From positions 1 to 64,000 of the forward strand of contig NZ_QMKQ01000017.1 of assembly GCF_003287975.1 (NCBI RefSeq): DNA of 64,000 bases, written 5' to 3'. How positions within the stretch are numbered: position 1 is the stretch's first letter; every line of letters begins with the position of its first letter. This DNA is from Arthrobacter sp. AQ5-05 (GTDB lineage Bacteria > Actinomycetota > Actinomycetes > Actinomycetales > Micrococcaceae). Under the pieces are notes generated by a model. The model did no database searches and was not told the DNA's origin. It saw only the letters and a list, made by a program, of their open reading frames with translations. This document shows, piece after piece, positions 52,138-62,640 of this stretch. The position numbers and the translations under genes were made by a program.

Positions 52138-53031
52138 ATGAGCATCCGCTACGAATCCGGCATCGACCTCGACGCTGTCACCGCGATCGACATGCACGTG
52201 CACCTCGAGGTCGACGAGTGCGGGCACAAGGCCATGCCCGAGGACCTCTTCGAGGCCTCTGCCGCGTACTTCAAGTCCGCGGAGCGCACTCCCTCGGTGG
52301 ACCGCATCGCGCAGGTCTACCGCGAGGCGAAGATGGCAGCGGTGCTTTTCACCGTCGATGCCCGTACCGCGCTGGGCCATCTGCCGAACTCGATCGACGA
52401 CCTGGTGGCCGGGGCCGTACGCAACAACGACGTGCTGATCCCCTTCGGTTCGGTGGACCCGCGCACCGGCCCGGCCGCAATCACCGAGGCCCGCCGCCAG
52501 GCCGAGGACCTTGGGGTGCGGGGCTTCAAGTTCCACCCCTCGCTGCAGGGCTTCGATCCCTCCGGTGGGGAGTTCCACCCGCTGTGGGCGGCGCTTGAGG
52601 AGCTCGGACTGCCGTGCATCTTCCACACCGGGCAAAACGGCATGGGCGCCGGGCTACCCGGTGGACGCGGCATCAAGCTGCGCTACTCCAATCCGCTGCT
52701 GCTCGACGACGTGGCCGCGGACTTCCCGGGGCTCACGATCATCATGGCCCACCCCTCGGTGCCGTGGCAGGACGAGGCGAACTCGATCGCCACGCACAAG
52801 GCGAACGTGTTCATCGACCTTTCGGGCTGGAGCCCGAAGTACTTCCCGGCATCCCTGGTGAAGATGAGCAACAACGTGCTCTCCACCAAGGTGCTCTTCG
52901 GCACCGACTACCCGTTGATCGCCCCGGAAAAGTGGCTCGGCGCCTTCGCCGAATTGCCGCTGAGGGACGGAGTCCGACCGCTGATCCTCAAGGACAACGC
53001 GGTGCGGGTGCTGGGACTGGGCAGGCCATGA
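52138..53031 (+). CDS. Amidohydrolase-2 family hydrolase (CouO-like by context)
   Basis: A 297-aa TIM-barrel amidohydrolase of the ACMSD/gamma-resorcylate decarboxylase group. Metal-binding signs are DMHVH (residues 18-22), FHTGQNG, IIMAHPSVPW and LFGTDYPL. In RHA1 the related CouO replaces thiolase, hydrolysing the aromatic 3-oxoacyl-CoA to the aromatic acid and acetyl-CoA. Its place between a 3-hydroxyacyl-CoA dehydrogenase and an acyl-CoA dehydrogenase supports that. A decarboxylase role is the main alternative. The start could also be GTG 52129. It overlaps the next gene by 4 bp. Confidence 0.82.
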   Translation: MSIRYESGIDLDAVTAIDMHVHLEVDECGHKAMPEDLFEASAAYFKSAERTPSVDRIAQVYREAKMAAVLFTVDARTALGHLPNSIDDLVAGAVRNNDVLIPFGSVDPRTGPAAITEARRQAEDLGVRGFKFHPSLQGFDPSGGEFHPLWAALEELGLPCIFHTGQNGMGAGLPGGRGIKLRYSNPLLLDDVAADFPGLTIIMAHPSVPWQDEANSIATHKANVFIDLSGWSPKYFPASLVKMSNNVLSTKVLFGTDYPLIAPEKWLGAFAELPLRDGVRPLILKDNAVRVLGLGRP

Positions 53032-54215
53032 CCGACTTCTATCCCAGCGACCAGTACGGCTTTGCCCGGCTGCTGACCGGTGCCGAGCGCGCGGCGCTGC
53101 TGCGCCTGCGCTCTGTGCTGGATACGCACGTGCGCCCGGTTCTCAACGACTTTTGGGACCGTGGGGAATTCCCCGAATCGATCATCGAGCCGCTGGTGGG
53201 CCTGGACTTGATGCGGCCGGCCGAGGTGCTGGCCGCCGGCGAGACGGTCCGCGGCCTCTTTGGCGGCTTCAGGAACTTCGAGCTGGCTCGTGTCGATGCC
53301 TCGGTCGTGACCTTCTACAACGCCCAGTCCGGGCTCTTCCGCACCACGGTGAATCTGGGTGGCAGTGCGGAGCAGGTAGCCGAGCTGGACCCGCGCATCG
53401 CCTCCTATGAATACAAGGGCGTCTTCGCGCTCACCGAGCCGGAACATGGCTCGGACATTGCCGGGGGTCTGGCCACCTCGGCAACCTTCGAGCAGGGTCC
53501 CGAGGGGGGAGCCTGGGTCATCAACGGGGCCAAGCGCTGGATCGGGGGTGCCGCCCAGGCCGACGTGTTGGCGGTCTTTGCCCGCGACACCGCCGATGCC
53601 AAGGTCAAATGCTTCCTGGTGCCCACGAACGCGACGGGCGTCAAGCTGAGCAAGATCGAACGCAAGACATCCTTGCGGATCATGCAGAACGCCGACATCG
53701 AGCTCACGGACGTCCGCGTGCCGGAATCGGGGCGCCTGGGCAACATCAACTCATTCGCCGACGTTGCCGCCTGCCTGCGCAACATGCGCTCGGACGTCGC
53801 CTGGATCGCCGCCGGAGCGGCCGCCGGCGCCTACGAGGCGGCGTTGAAATACGTCACCGAGCGCCACCAGTTCGGCAAGCCACTGGCGTCCTTTCAGCTG
53901 ATCCAGGAGAAGCTCGCCACGATGCTCACCAACGTGACCGCCTCCCTGGCCATGGTGGTCAGCCTGACCCAGGCGCAGGACGAAGGCATCTACAAGGACG
54001 AGAACTCGGCCATGGCCAAGATGTTCACCGCCCGCATGCTCCGGGAGACCGCAGCCCTGGCACGGGAGGTCTGCGGGGGCAACGGCATCGTGCTCGACTA
54101 CGACGTCGCCCGCTTCCATGCCGACGCCGAGGCCATCTATTCCTACGAGGGCACCGACGAGATCAATGCATTGATCCTTGGCCGGGCGATCACCGGCATC
54201 GGGGCCTTCCGCTAA
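53028..54215 (+). CDS. Acyl-CoA dehydrogenase, glutaryl-CoA dehydrogenase-like
   Basis: A 395-aa FAD enzyme. Family motifs are ALTEPEHGSDIAGG, KRWIGGAAQADV, HQFGKPLASFQLIQEKLA and the C-terminal SYEGTDEINALILGRAITG with catalytic Glu374. The last motif is the glutaryl-CoA dehydrogenase subgroup pattern. In this operon it would introduce the double bond into a saturated side-chain CoA ester such as a dihydrohydroxycinnamoyl-CoA, before the MaoC hydratase acts. Glutaryl-CoA itself is possible but fits the neighbours less well. ATGA overlap with the amidohydrolase gene. Confidence 0.88.
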   Translation: MTDFYPSDQYGFARLLTGAERAALLRLRSVLDTHVRPVLNDFWDRGEFPESIIEPLVGLDLMRPAEVLAAGETVRGLFGGFRNFELARVDASVVTFYNAQSGLFRTTVNLGGSAEQVAELDPRIASYEYKGVFALTEPEHGSDIAGGLATSATFEQGPEGGAWVINGAKRWIGGAAQADVLAVFARDTADAKVKCFLVPTNATGVKLSKIERKTSLRIMQNADIELTDVRVPESGRLGNINSFADVAACLRNMRSDVAWIAAGAAAGAYEAALKYVTERHQFGKPLASFQLIQEKLATMLTNVTASLAMVVSLTQAQDEGIYKDENSAMAKMFTARMLRETAALAREVCGGNGIVLDYDVARFHADAEAIYSYEGTDEINALILGRAITGIGAFR

Positions 54216-54289
54216 GGAGGGTTCCGGCACCACCGGATCCTTATTCAAACACGCCAATACAAACCGCATCACTTAGAGGAGTACCCATC

Positions 54290-54745
54290 ATGGGCCAGAC
54301 AGTTCTTTCGTACGAGCAGCTCGCCACCGCGGCCGGCACCGACCTGGGGTACAGCGATTTCCGCACCGTCACCCAGGACCAGGTCAACACGTTTGCCGAT
54401 GCGACCGACGACCACCAGTGGATCCACACCGACCCGGAAAAGGCCAAGGACGGCCCCTTCGGCGGACCGATCGCCCACGGATACCTCTCGCTGAGCCTGC
54501 AGATCGCCTTCTGGTCCGAGCTCTTCGACGTCACCGGCGTCTCCACCCGCGTGAACTACGGGCTGGACAAGGTCCGCTTTCCTTCGCCGGTGCCGGTGGG
54601 CGCGCGGATCCGCATGAAAGCGCAGATCGCCGAGGTCGAAGAGGTCAAGGGCGGCTACCAGATCGCTGTCGACCAGGTCGTCGAGGTCGAGGGCGCACCG
54701 AAGCCCGCCGTGGTGTCGCGCGGCATCTACCGCTTCTACGCCTAG
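54290..54745 (+). CDS. MaoC-family (R)-enoyl-CoA hydratase (CouM-like by context)
   Basis: A 151-aa single hotdog-fold hydratase. The hydratase-2 region is seen as TFADATDDHQWIHTDPEKAK with its Asp and His, followed by GPFGGPIAHGYLSLSL. It should add water to an enoyl-CoA to give the (3R)-hydroxyacyl-CoA, the form used by the SDR enzyme above. AGAGGAG precedes the ATG. It is the last gene of the MarR-controlled operon; a short hairpin follows. Confidence 0.9.
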   Translation: MGQTVLSYEQLATAAGTDLGYSDFRTVTQDQVNTFADATDDHQWIHTDPEKAKDGPFGGPIAHGYLSLSLQIAFWSELFDVTGVSTRVNYGLDKVRFPSPVPVGARIRMKAQIAEVEEVKGGYQIAVDQVVEVEGAPKPAVVSRGIYRFYA

Positions 54746-54769
54746 GATCCAGCAAAAAGTCGGGCGCCC

Positions 54770-54787
54770 GCCGGGGATGTTCCCGGC
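54770..54787 (+). terminator. Hairpin with T-run after the MaoC gene
   Basis: GCCGGG (54770-54775) pairs with CCCGGC (54782-54787) across a 6-base loop and is followed by CTTTTG. It starts 25 bp after the MaoC stop and before the promoter of the transporter gene set. Confidence 0.5.
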
Positions 54788-54868
54788 CTTTTGCCGTTTC
54801 GGCGCAAGGCTGCCGGCTCGAATGTGGCGTCACATTCAACCGGGCCAGGCGCACAAAAGTGACAACTA

Positions 54869-54897
54869 TTGATTTTTTCAATGATTGTGCTTAGATT
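54869..54897 (+). promoter_or_regulatory. Promoter of the binding protein-ligase-ABC operon
   Basis: TTGATT at 54869-54874 and TAGATT at 54892-54897 are 17 bp apart in an AT-rich patch, 80 bp before the first binding-protein gene. Half-sites ATGTG and CACAT flanking 8 bp just downstream (near 54903-54920) may be an operator over the transcript start. Confidence 0.55.
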
Positions 54898-54976
54898 GTC
54901 ATATGTGGCAGGGGTCACATGATCTCGCGGTTGGGGCGCAGATGCCCGGCCCATCATTTTTCACCAAGGAGCATCC

Positions 54977-55978
54977 ATGAAGAAGCGTTTATCCACCATC
55001 CTCGCCGGGGCATCGATTGCGGCTCTCGCGCTGACCGGGTGTGGCCAGGGTTCGCCCTCGGGCTCCGCCGCCTCGGATACCGGTGCCGCTGCCTCCGGCT
55101 CCGGCTCCGGCGGACTGACCAAGGTTGTCGTCGGCGTCCTGCCGATAGCACCGTCAGTCGCCGTGAAATACGGAATCGACAAGGGCATCTTCGAAAAGCA
55201 CGGACTCGACGTGGAACTCACCACCAGCTCCGCCGGTGCGGCCATGCTTCCAGCCGTCTCCACCGGCGACCTGAACTTCGCCGTCGGCAACCCGCTCTCG
55301 GTGCTGACCGCGGTCGACAAGGGCCTGGACATGAAAATCGTCTCGGGCTACTCCGACTCCAAGGCCGAGGGGGACGACATCAACGGAGTGGTCGTGCGTG
55401 CCGATTCGGGCATCAAGGACTTTGCCGACCTGGCCGGCAAAACCACCTCGGTGAACGCGCTGAAGACCCAGGGCGACCTGACCATCATGGAATCCGCCGC
55501 GATCGACGGAGGGGACTCGGGTGCCTTGAAGTTCTCCGAGATGCCGTTCCCGGACATGGAAGCCCAGCTCGACCGCGGGAACATGGACGCCATCTGGCTC
55601 CCGGAACCGTTCCTGTCCAAGGCGCTGGCCAACCCGGACAACGCACTGCTCGGCTACCCGAACCAGAAGGCCATCCCCGGCCTGCCGACCATGGTCAGCT
55701 TCACCAGCGGCAAGTTCGCCCAGGAGAAGCCCGAAATCGTCGCAGACTTCAAGGCAGCGATGACCGAGACACTCGCGGCCGCCGAAGGCGACCAGGCCGG
55801 GGCCAAGGCCCTGCTGCCCGAATTCATGAAGATGGACGCCAAGGTGGCCGAGAACCTGAAGATGGAAACCTGGGACGGCGTGGTGCCCAGCGACCAGCTC
55901 GCCAAGCTGGCCGAGCTGGCCGCCAAGCTGAAGTTCCTCTCCAAGGCACCCGACGTCGCGGCCATGACCGTCAAGTAG
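54977..55978 (+). CDS. ABC transporter substrate-binding lipoprotein, NitT/TauT-SsuA type (1)
   Basis: A 333-aa secreted lipoprotein. The signal peptide ends in ALTGC with Cys22, followed by a Gly/Ser-rich tether. The mature part has the NMT1/SsuA-like fold, with VVGVLPIAPSVAVKYGIDKG, DLNFAVGNPLSVL and a hinge near WLPEPF. It is paralogous to the proteins at 57603 and 62822. AAGGAG precedes the ATG. The neighbouring aryl-type CoA ligase suggests it binds an aromatic or other organic acid, not taurine or nitrate. Confidence 0.88.
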   Translation: MKKRLSTILAGASIAALALTGCGQGSPSGSAASDTGAAASGSGSGGLTKVVVGVLPIAPSVAVKYGIDKGIFEKHGLDVELTTSSAGAAMLPAVSTGDLNFAVGNPLSVLTAVDKGLDMKIVSGYSDSKAEGDDINGVVVRADSGIKDFADLAGKTTSVNALKTQGDLTIMESAAIDGGDSGALKFSEMPFPDMEAQLDRGNMDAIWLPEPFLSKALANPDNALLGYPNQKAIPGLPTMVSFTSGKFAQEKPEIVADFKAAMTETLAAAEGDQAGAKALLPEFMKMDAKVAENLKMETWDGVVPSDQLAKLAELAAKLKFLSKAPDVAAMTVK

Positions 55979-56041
55979 TACCGACACCAACGTTCCAAGA
56001 AGGTGTGCCGGCCACCCGGCCGGCACACGGGAAAGGCACCC

Positions 56042-57586
56042 ATGCTCAACCAAGGCCTCGGCGGCTGGATCCACAAGCGCCGCGTCAAGTCGCAGGACCA
56101 CGCGGCCGTCATCGAGGGGGAAAAGTCCCTGGGCTACGCGCAGTTGGCGTCCCGCGTGGACAAACTGGCCAACGCGCTTCGCTCGCTGGGCGTGGCCAAG
56201 GGCAACCGCGTGGCCTACCTGGGCAACAACCACTCCGCCTTCCTGGAGACGCTCTTTGCCTGCGGCGGCATCGGCGCCATCTTCGTGCCGCTCAACACGC
56301 GGCTGACAGCGCGTGAACTGAACTACGCGTTGAACGACTCGGGCAGCACCGTGATCATCAACCCTGTCTCCTTCGACGACCTGGCGCTGGCGGCCATGGT
56401 TGATAGCCCGGTGGAGCACCATCTGGTGCTCGATGACGAGCCCCGGGCCGACTCGGCCTACGAGCGTGCACTGGATGCGGCGGATTCCGGATACCAGGAT
56501 ATCGCCGTGGACCACGAGGATCCGGCCATCATCTTGTACACCTCCGGGACCACCGGCCGGCCCAAGGGTGCAGTGCTGACGCACGGGAACATGACCTGGA
56601 ATGCCCTGAACGTCCTGGTCGACTACGACGTGACCAGCGATGCCAGGGCCCTGATGATCGCCCCGATGTTCCACGTGGCCTCGCTGGGCATGGGCGCGTT
56701 GCCGACGCTGCTCAAGGGTGGAACCCTGGTGCTCCAGGACCGTTTCGAGCCTTCTTCGGTGCTCGCGGCGATCGAGCGCCACTCGATCACCTCGCTCTCC
56801 GGGGTCCCCACCACCTACCAGATGCTGGCCGAGCACCCCGCATGGGCCGGCACCGACATTTCCTCGCTGCGCATGCTCACCTGTGGCGGATCCGCGGTTC
56901 CGACGCGTGTTCTCGAGGCCTACGAAAAACGCGGTCTGGGATTCTCGGGAGGCTACGGGATGACAGAAACCGCACCGGGAGCCACCTCCCTGCAGGCCGA
57001 ACGCTCCCGTTCCAAGGCCGGTTCGGCCGGGCTGGCACATTTCTTCACCGACGTCATGGTTGTCGACCCCGCAGGCGCCCGGCTGCCGGCCGGACAGGCC
57101 GGCGAGATCCTGATCTCGGGCCCGAACGTGATCAAGGAATACTGGCAGCTTCCGGAGGCCAGCAAGGCGGCCTTCATCGACGGACACTGGTTCCGTTCCG
57201 GGGACGTGGGGTACCTGGATGACGAGGGCTTCCTCTATATTTCCGACCGGCTCAAGGACCTGATCATCTCGGGCGGCGAAAACATCTACCCGGCCGAGGT
57301 GGAACAGGCCATCATGGAGCTTGCGGGCGTGGCCTCGGTGGCCGTCATCGGTGTCCCGGACGAAAAATGGGGAGAGGTGCCGCGGGCCGTCGTGGTCCCG
57401 GTGGAAGGCGCGGCCATCACCGAGTCCGATATCAAGGAACACCTGGCCGGACGCCTGGCCAAATACAAGATCCCCCGCTCCGTGGTGCTCACGGACGATT
57501 TCCCGCGCACCGCCAGCGGCAAGATCCGCAAGACCGACTTGCGCAAGACCTTCGGCGGGACGACCCCGCCGGTACCCACCAGCTAA
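56042..57586 (+). CDS. Acyl-CoA synthetase (hydroxycinnamate-CoA ligase-like by context)
   Basis: A 514-aa ANL-family ligase forming acyl-CoA from an acid, ATP and CoA. Motifs present: ILYTSGTTGRPKGAVLTHGN, GGYGMTETAP, the SGDVGYLDDEGFLYISDRLK hinge segment, SGGENIYPAEVE and the catalytic Lys region TASGKIRKTDLRK. In the RHA1 hydroxycinnamate cluster the ligase is CouL. Here the gene is placed between two binding-protein genes of an ABC uptake system, so import and CoA activation are linked. GGGAAAGG precedes the ATG. Exact acid is inferred. Confidence 0.87.
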   Translation: MLNQGLGGWIHKRRVKSQDHAAVIEGEKSLGYAQLASRVDKLANALRSLGVAKGNRVAYLGNNHSAFLETLFACGGIGAIFVPLNTRLTARELNYALNDSGSTVIINPVSFDDLALAAMVDSPVEHHLVLDDEPRADSAYERALDAADSGYQDIAVDHEDPAIILYTSGTTGRPKGAVLTHGNMTWNALNVLVDYDVTSDARALMIAPMFHVASLGMGALPTLLKGGTLVLQDRFEPSSVLAAIERHSITSLSGVPTTYQMLAEHPAWAGTDISSLRMLTCGGSAVPTRVLEAYEKRGLGFSGGYGMTETAPGATSLQAERSRSKAGSAGLAHFFTDVMVVDPAGARLPAGQAGEILISGPNVIKEYWQLPEASKAAFIDGHWFRSGDVGYLDDEGFLYISDRLKDLIISGGENIYPAEVEQAIMELAGVASVAVIGVPDEKWGEVPRAVVVPVEGAAITESDIKEHLAGRLAKYKIPRSVVLTDDFPRTASGKIRKTDLRKTFGGTTPPVPTS

Positions 57587-57602
57587 GGATTCATGACGAC
57601 CC

Positions 57603-58583
57603 ATGAAAAACAGACTCACACTCGCAGTGGCCGCCTTGGGGATTCTCGCACTGAGCGCATGCGGCTCGGGCTCGCCCAGCGGCGAGACCGCCGGCACCGC
57701 CCCCGAATCCGGCGGCGCCGGCCTGGAAAAGATCACCGTCGGCGTGATCCCGATCGTGGACACCGCCCCGATCTTCCTGGGCGACTCCAAGGGCTTCTTC
57801 GAGGCCGAGGGCCTGGACCTGGACATCCAGACCGCCACCGGCGGCTCGGCCATCGTGCCGGGGATCCAGTCCGGAAGCTACGACTTCGCCTTCTCCAACT
57901 ACGTCTCGCTCATGGTCGCCAACGACAAGGGCCTGAGCATGAAGGTCGTTGCCAACGGCGTGACCACCTCCGGGAACAAGGACGGGGACTTCGGTGCCGT
58001 GGTGGTCCCGAAGGACTCCCCGATCAAGTCCCCCAAGGACCTGGCAGGCAAGAAGGTCTCGGTGAACAACCTTTCCAATATCGGAGACATCACCGTTTCG
58101 CAGGTCGTCAAGGATGACGGCGGGGACCCGAGCACCGTCGACTTCGTCGAGGTTCCGTTCCCCGATGCCCCGGCGGCCCTGGAAAACGGCATCGTGGATG
58201 CCGCCTGGATCCTCGATCCCTTCCTGGTCCAGGCCAAGGGCGACGGTGCGCGGGTCGTGAGCAACAACTTCTCCGACTTCGATCCGGAACTGGACATCGC
58301 CGGCTACTTCACCTCTGCAGCGAAGGTTGCGGCGGAACCGGAGCTGACGGCCAAGTTCCAGCGCGCCATGAACAAGTCGCTGGAATACGCCAACGAGAAC
58401 CCGGAGGAGGTCCGCGACATCGTGGGCACCTACACCAAGATCGACGAGGAAACCCGCGCCAAGCTGGTGCTGCCGCGCTACCGCGTGGAGATCAACGGCG
58501 AGGCCGCGAAGAAGCTCGGCGAGGCGGCGCAGGAGTTCGACGCCATCAGCAAGCCGGTTGACCTCGAGGCGCTGTTGCCATGA
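57603..58583 (+). CDS. ABC transporter substrate-binding lipoprotein, NitT/TauT-SsuA type (2)
   Basis: A 326-aa lipoprotein paralogous to the one at 54977. Signal peptide ends in LSAC with Cys20, then a Gly/Ser/Thr tether. Mature motifs include ITVGVIPIVDTAPIFLGDSK, GSYDFAFSNYVSLM and AAWILDPF. It is the closer partner of the permeases, sharing ATGA overlap with the first one. Its start lies 16 bp after the ligase stop, so ligase, binding protein, permeases and ATPase appear to be one transcript. Confidence 0.9.
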   Translation: MKNRLTLAVAALGILALSACGSGSPSGETAGTAPESGGAGLEKITVGVIPIVDTAPIFLGDSKGFFEAEGLDLDIQTATGGSAIVPGIQSGSYDFAFSNYVSLMVANDKGLSMKVVANGVTTSGNKDGDFGAVVVPKDSPIKSPKDLAGKKVSVNNLSNIGDITVSQVVKDDGGDPSTVDFVEVPFPDAPAALENGIVDAAWILDPFLVQAKGDGARVVSNNFSDFDPELDIAGYFTSAAKVAAEPELTAKFQRAMNKSLEYANENPEEVRDIVGTYTKIDEETRAKLVLPRYRVEINGEAAKKLGEAAQEFDAISKPVDLEALLP

Positions 58584-59419
58584 CCCAGGCGACCGAACCA
58601 TCCACGCGTGCCGCGGCGAAGGCCAAGGCCTCCCGCCTGCCGTCCAAGGGCCTGCCGAAGTGGGTGCTGGGTCTCATTGGCATCGTGGTGTTCCTGGGGT
58701 TCTGGGAATTGATGCCGGCCCTGGGCGTGGTGCAGGCCAAGTACCTGCCTCCGGCCTCCGAGGTCATCGCGGCCCTGGCCACCGACCTGGGGCTGACGGC
58801 GTTCTGGGTGGCCGTGGGAGACACGATGGCCGCCTGGGCCATCGGCCTGGCGATCGCCGTGGCCGCGGCGCTGGTGCTGGGCCTGGTGATCGGCATGTCG
58901 CCGTTCCTGCGGCGCTTCACCAACTCGACCATCGAGTTCCTGCGCCCGATCCCGTCGGTGGCGCTGATCCCGCTGGCGGTGCTGCTCTTTGGCATCAAGA
59001 TCGAGTCCTCGCTGCTGCTGATCGTCTATGCCTGCTTCTGGCAGGTGCTGATCCAGGTGCTTTACGGGGTGGCGGACGTGGACAACGTGGCGATGCAGAC
59101 GGCTAGGTCCTACGGCTTCTCCTACGCGCAGCGGGTGCGGGACGTCGTGTTCCCCACGATGCTGCCGTACCTGATGACCGGGATCCGGCTGGCCGCCTCG
59201 GTGGCGCTGATCCTGGCGATCACCGCGGAGCTGCTGATCGGCTCCCCGGGGCTGGGCAAGGAGATCGCCCTGGCGCAGTCCGGCGGCGCGATTTCCGGGA
59301 TGTATGCGTTGATCCTGGCCACCGGGTTCCTGGGGGTCGCGATCAACGGGGTCACCCGGGTGGTTGAGAAACGGGTGCTGTCCTGGCACCCGTCGGTTCG
59401 CGGGGAGGCGACGGCATGA
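58580..59419 (+). CDS. ABC transporter permease, SsuC/TauC type (1)
   Basis: A 279-aa inner-membrane permease with about six hydrophobic segments and the BPD_transp_1 EAA motif seen as SYGFSYAQRVRDVVFPTMLP. A 40-residue Ala/Lys-rich cytoplasmic leader comes first. It overlaps the binding-protein gene and the second permease gene by 4 bp each. Most transporters of this family use a permease homodimer; two different permease genes here point to a heterodimer. Confidence 0.9.
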   Translation: MTQATEPSTRAAAKAKASRLPSKGLPKWVLGLIGIVVFLGFWELMPALGVVQAKYLPPASEVIAALATDLGLTAFWVAVGDTMAAWAIGLAIAVAAALVLGLVIGMSPFLRRFTNSTIEFLRPIPSVALIPLAVLLFGIKIESSLLLIVYACFWQVLIQVLYGVADVDNVAMQTARSYGFSYAQRVRDVVFPTMLPYLMTGIRLAASVALILAITAELLIGSPGLGKEIALAQSGGAISGMYALILATGFLGVAINGVTRVVEKRVLSWHPSVRGEATA

Positions 59420-60189
59420 AAATCCTGAAATCCTTCGGCTACCTGCTGGGGTTGCCGCTGATCCTGCTGGCCTGGTGGTGGCTGGCGACCTCCGGGGCAC
59501 CGAACTTCTTCGTGCCCACCCCGGCCAAGCTCCTGACGACCTTCGTCGAGACCTGGTTCGGGGAGCGGATGCTCACCGACGTGCTGCCCAGCATCATGCG
59601 CCTGGTCGTGGGGGTGCTGGCCGCCATCGTGCTGGGCATCGTGCTGGGGCTGGCCGTGGGCCTGAACCGCACGCTGCGGGCGGTGACCGAGCCGGTGTTC
59701 GAGTTCTTCCGGGCGCTGCCGCCGCCGGTGCTGGTTCCGGTGCTGATGCTGCTGGTGGGCATCAACGACGGGATGAAGGTCGCGGTGATCATCTCCGGCT
59801 GCATCTGGCCGGTGCTGCTGAACACCATCGAGGGCGTGCGCTCCATCGACCCGGTGCAAAACGAGACCTCCCGGTCCTACGGGATCACCGGGTTTTCCCG
59901 GATCCGCTACCAGATCCTGCCCTCGGCGACCCCGACGATCATGGCCGGGGTGCGCCAGGCGCTGTCGATCGGGCTGATCCTGATGGTCATCTCCGAGATG
60001 TTCGCCTCGTCCTCCGGGCTGGGGTTCACGATCGTGCAATTCCAGCGGTCCTTCGCGGTCCCGGAGATGTGGTCCGGCATCGTGGTCCTGGGGCTGATCG
60101 GCGTGGCCCTGTCCTTTATTTTCCAATGGGTCCAAAGGCGCGTGCTGCGCTGGTACCACGGCCTGAAAGAGGTTGAAAATGCAGTCTGA
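59416..60189 (+). CDS. ABC transporter permease, SsuC/TauC type (2)
   Basis: A 257-aa permease paralogous to the preceding one, with about six membrane segments and the EAA motif SYGITGFSRIRYQILPSATP. The two share the pattern EFxRxxPxxxLxPL/VxxL in the middle (EFLRPIPSVALIPLAVLL in the first, EFFRALPPPVLVPVLMLL here). It overlaps the first permease gene by 4 bp and the ATPase gene by 11 bp. Confidence 0.9.
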   Translation: MKILKSFGYLLGLPLILLAWWWLATSGAPNFFVPTPAKLLTTFVETWFGERMLTDVLPSIMRLVVGVLAAIVLGIVLGLAVGLNRTLRAVTEPVFEFFRALPPPVLVPVLMLLVGINDGMKVAVIISGCIWPVLLNTIEGVRSIDPVQNETSRSYGITGFSRIRYQILPSATPTIMAGVRQALSIGLILMVISEMFASSSGLGFTIVQFQRSFAVPEMWSGIVVLGLIGVALSFIFQWVQRRVLRWYHGLKEVENAV

Positions 60190-61042
60190 GAATCCCACGT
60201 CGCACAAAGGTGGCCGCACCCTGCCCGAGGGGCAGGCCCTGCTCTCGGTGCGGAACCTGAAGAAGGTCTACCACACCGATGCCGGGGACATCGAGGCGGT
60301 GCGGAACCTGACCTTCGACCTGGGCCGCGGCGAGCTGGTCTGCCTGGTCGGGCCCTCGGGCTCGGGCAAGACCACGCTGCTCAAGTGCATCGCCGGGCTG
60401 ATGAATTCCACCTCCGGCGAGGTGCGCCTGGACGGGCAAAAGGTCACCGGCCCGCCGAAGAAGATGGCGGTCGTGTTCCAGGAATACGGCCGCTCCCTGT
60501 TCCCGTGGCTGCGCGTGACGGAGAACGTCGAGCTTCCGCTGAAGAACGCAGGGGTGCCGAAAGAGGAACGCAAGCGTTTGGTGGCCGAGGCGCTGGAGGC
60601 GGTGGGCCTGGACCACGTGCCCAAGTCCTACCCGTGGCAGCTGTCCGGCGGCATGCAGCAGCGCGTGGCGATCGCCCGGGCGGTGGCGTACCAGCCCGAG
60701 GTGCTTTTGATGGACGAGCCGTTCGCGGCGGTGGACGCGCAGACCCGGGCGGACCTGGAGGACCTGATCCGCAGCGTCTGGAAGAAGCTGGGCGTCACGG
60801 TCCTGTTTGTCACGCACGACATCGACGAGTCGATCTACCTGGGGGAGCGGGTCATCATCCTGTCCTCCTCGCCGACGATCGTGCAGGAGGACATCGTGAT
60901 CGACCTGCCGGCCGAGCGGGACCAGCTGGAGACCCGGTCGCTGCCGCGCTTCACCGAGCTGCGCCACCACGTGTATGCGGAGATCCAGAAGGCCAAGCAG
61001 GGGCACCGCCCCGAGGAAGCCATCACCATGGTCGCCAAGTAG
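60179..61042 (+). CDS. ABC transporter ATP-binding protein, SsuB/TauB type
   Basis: A 287-aa ATPase with Walker A GPSGSGKTTLL near residue 53, Q-loop VFQEYGRSLFPW, signature LSGGMQQRVAIARAV and Walker B VLLMDEPFAAVD, then the H-loop VTHDIDES. This is the ATPase type of the nitrate/sulfonate/taurine transporter family. ATG 60179 is chosen over the TTG six bases upstream because GAGG is well spaced from it. It ends the operon at a strong hairpin. Confidence 0.92.
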   Translation: MQSENPTSHKGGRTLPEGQALLSVRNLKKVYHTDAGDIEAVRNLTFDLGRGELVCLVGPSGSGKTTLLKCIAGLMNSTSGEVRLDGQKVTGPPKKMAVVFQEYGRSLFPWLRVTENVELPLKNAGVPKEERKRLVAEALEAVGLDHVPKSYPWQLSGGMQQRVAIARAVAYQPEVLLMDEPFAAVDAQTRADLEDLIRSVWKKLGVTVLFVTHDIDESIYLGERVIILSSSPTIVQEDIVIDLPAERDQLETRSLPRFTELRHHVYAEIQKAKQGHRPEEAITMVAK

Positions 61043-61063
61043 GCGATCGTCCCGGGAAACCAG

Positions 61064-61100
61064 CAGGGCCGCCATCTCCCGCCGGGAGATGGCGGCCCTG
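61064..61100. terminator. Bidirectional terminator between the ABC operon and ligM-like gene
   Basis: CAGGGCCGCCATCTCCC (61064-61080) pairs perfectly with GGGAGATGGCGGCCCTG (61084-61100) around a 3-base loop. The 17-bp stem separates two convergent genes and can end both transcripts. Confidence 0.85.
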
Positions 61101-61115
61101 GGGTCGTTGTGGGGG

Positions 61116-62606
<1,491 letters not shown>

Positions 62607-62640
62607 CTACCCCGACCATAGGCCAACAGACTCACTAAGT

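Noticed and set aside
55154-57853. An 899-codon minus-strand open frame opposite the binding protein and CoA ligase
   Set aside because: Composition is that of a shadow frame and it cuts across three well-supported genes.
54977-61042. Taurine, sulfonate or nitrate transporter
   Set aside because: The family type fits, but no sulfonate or nitrate enzyme genes are present; the embedded CoA ligase and neighbouring beta-oxidation-type genes point to organic acids.
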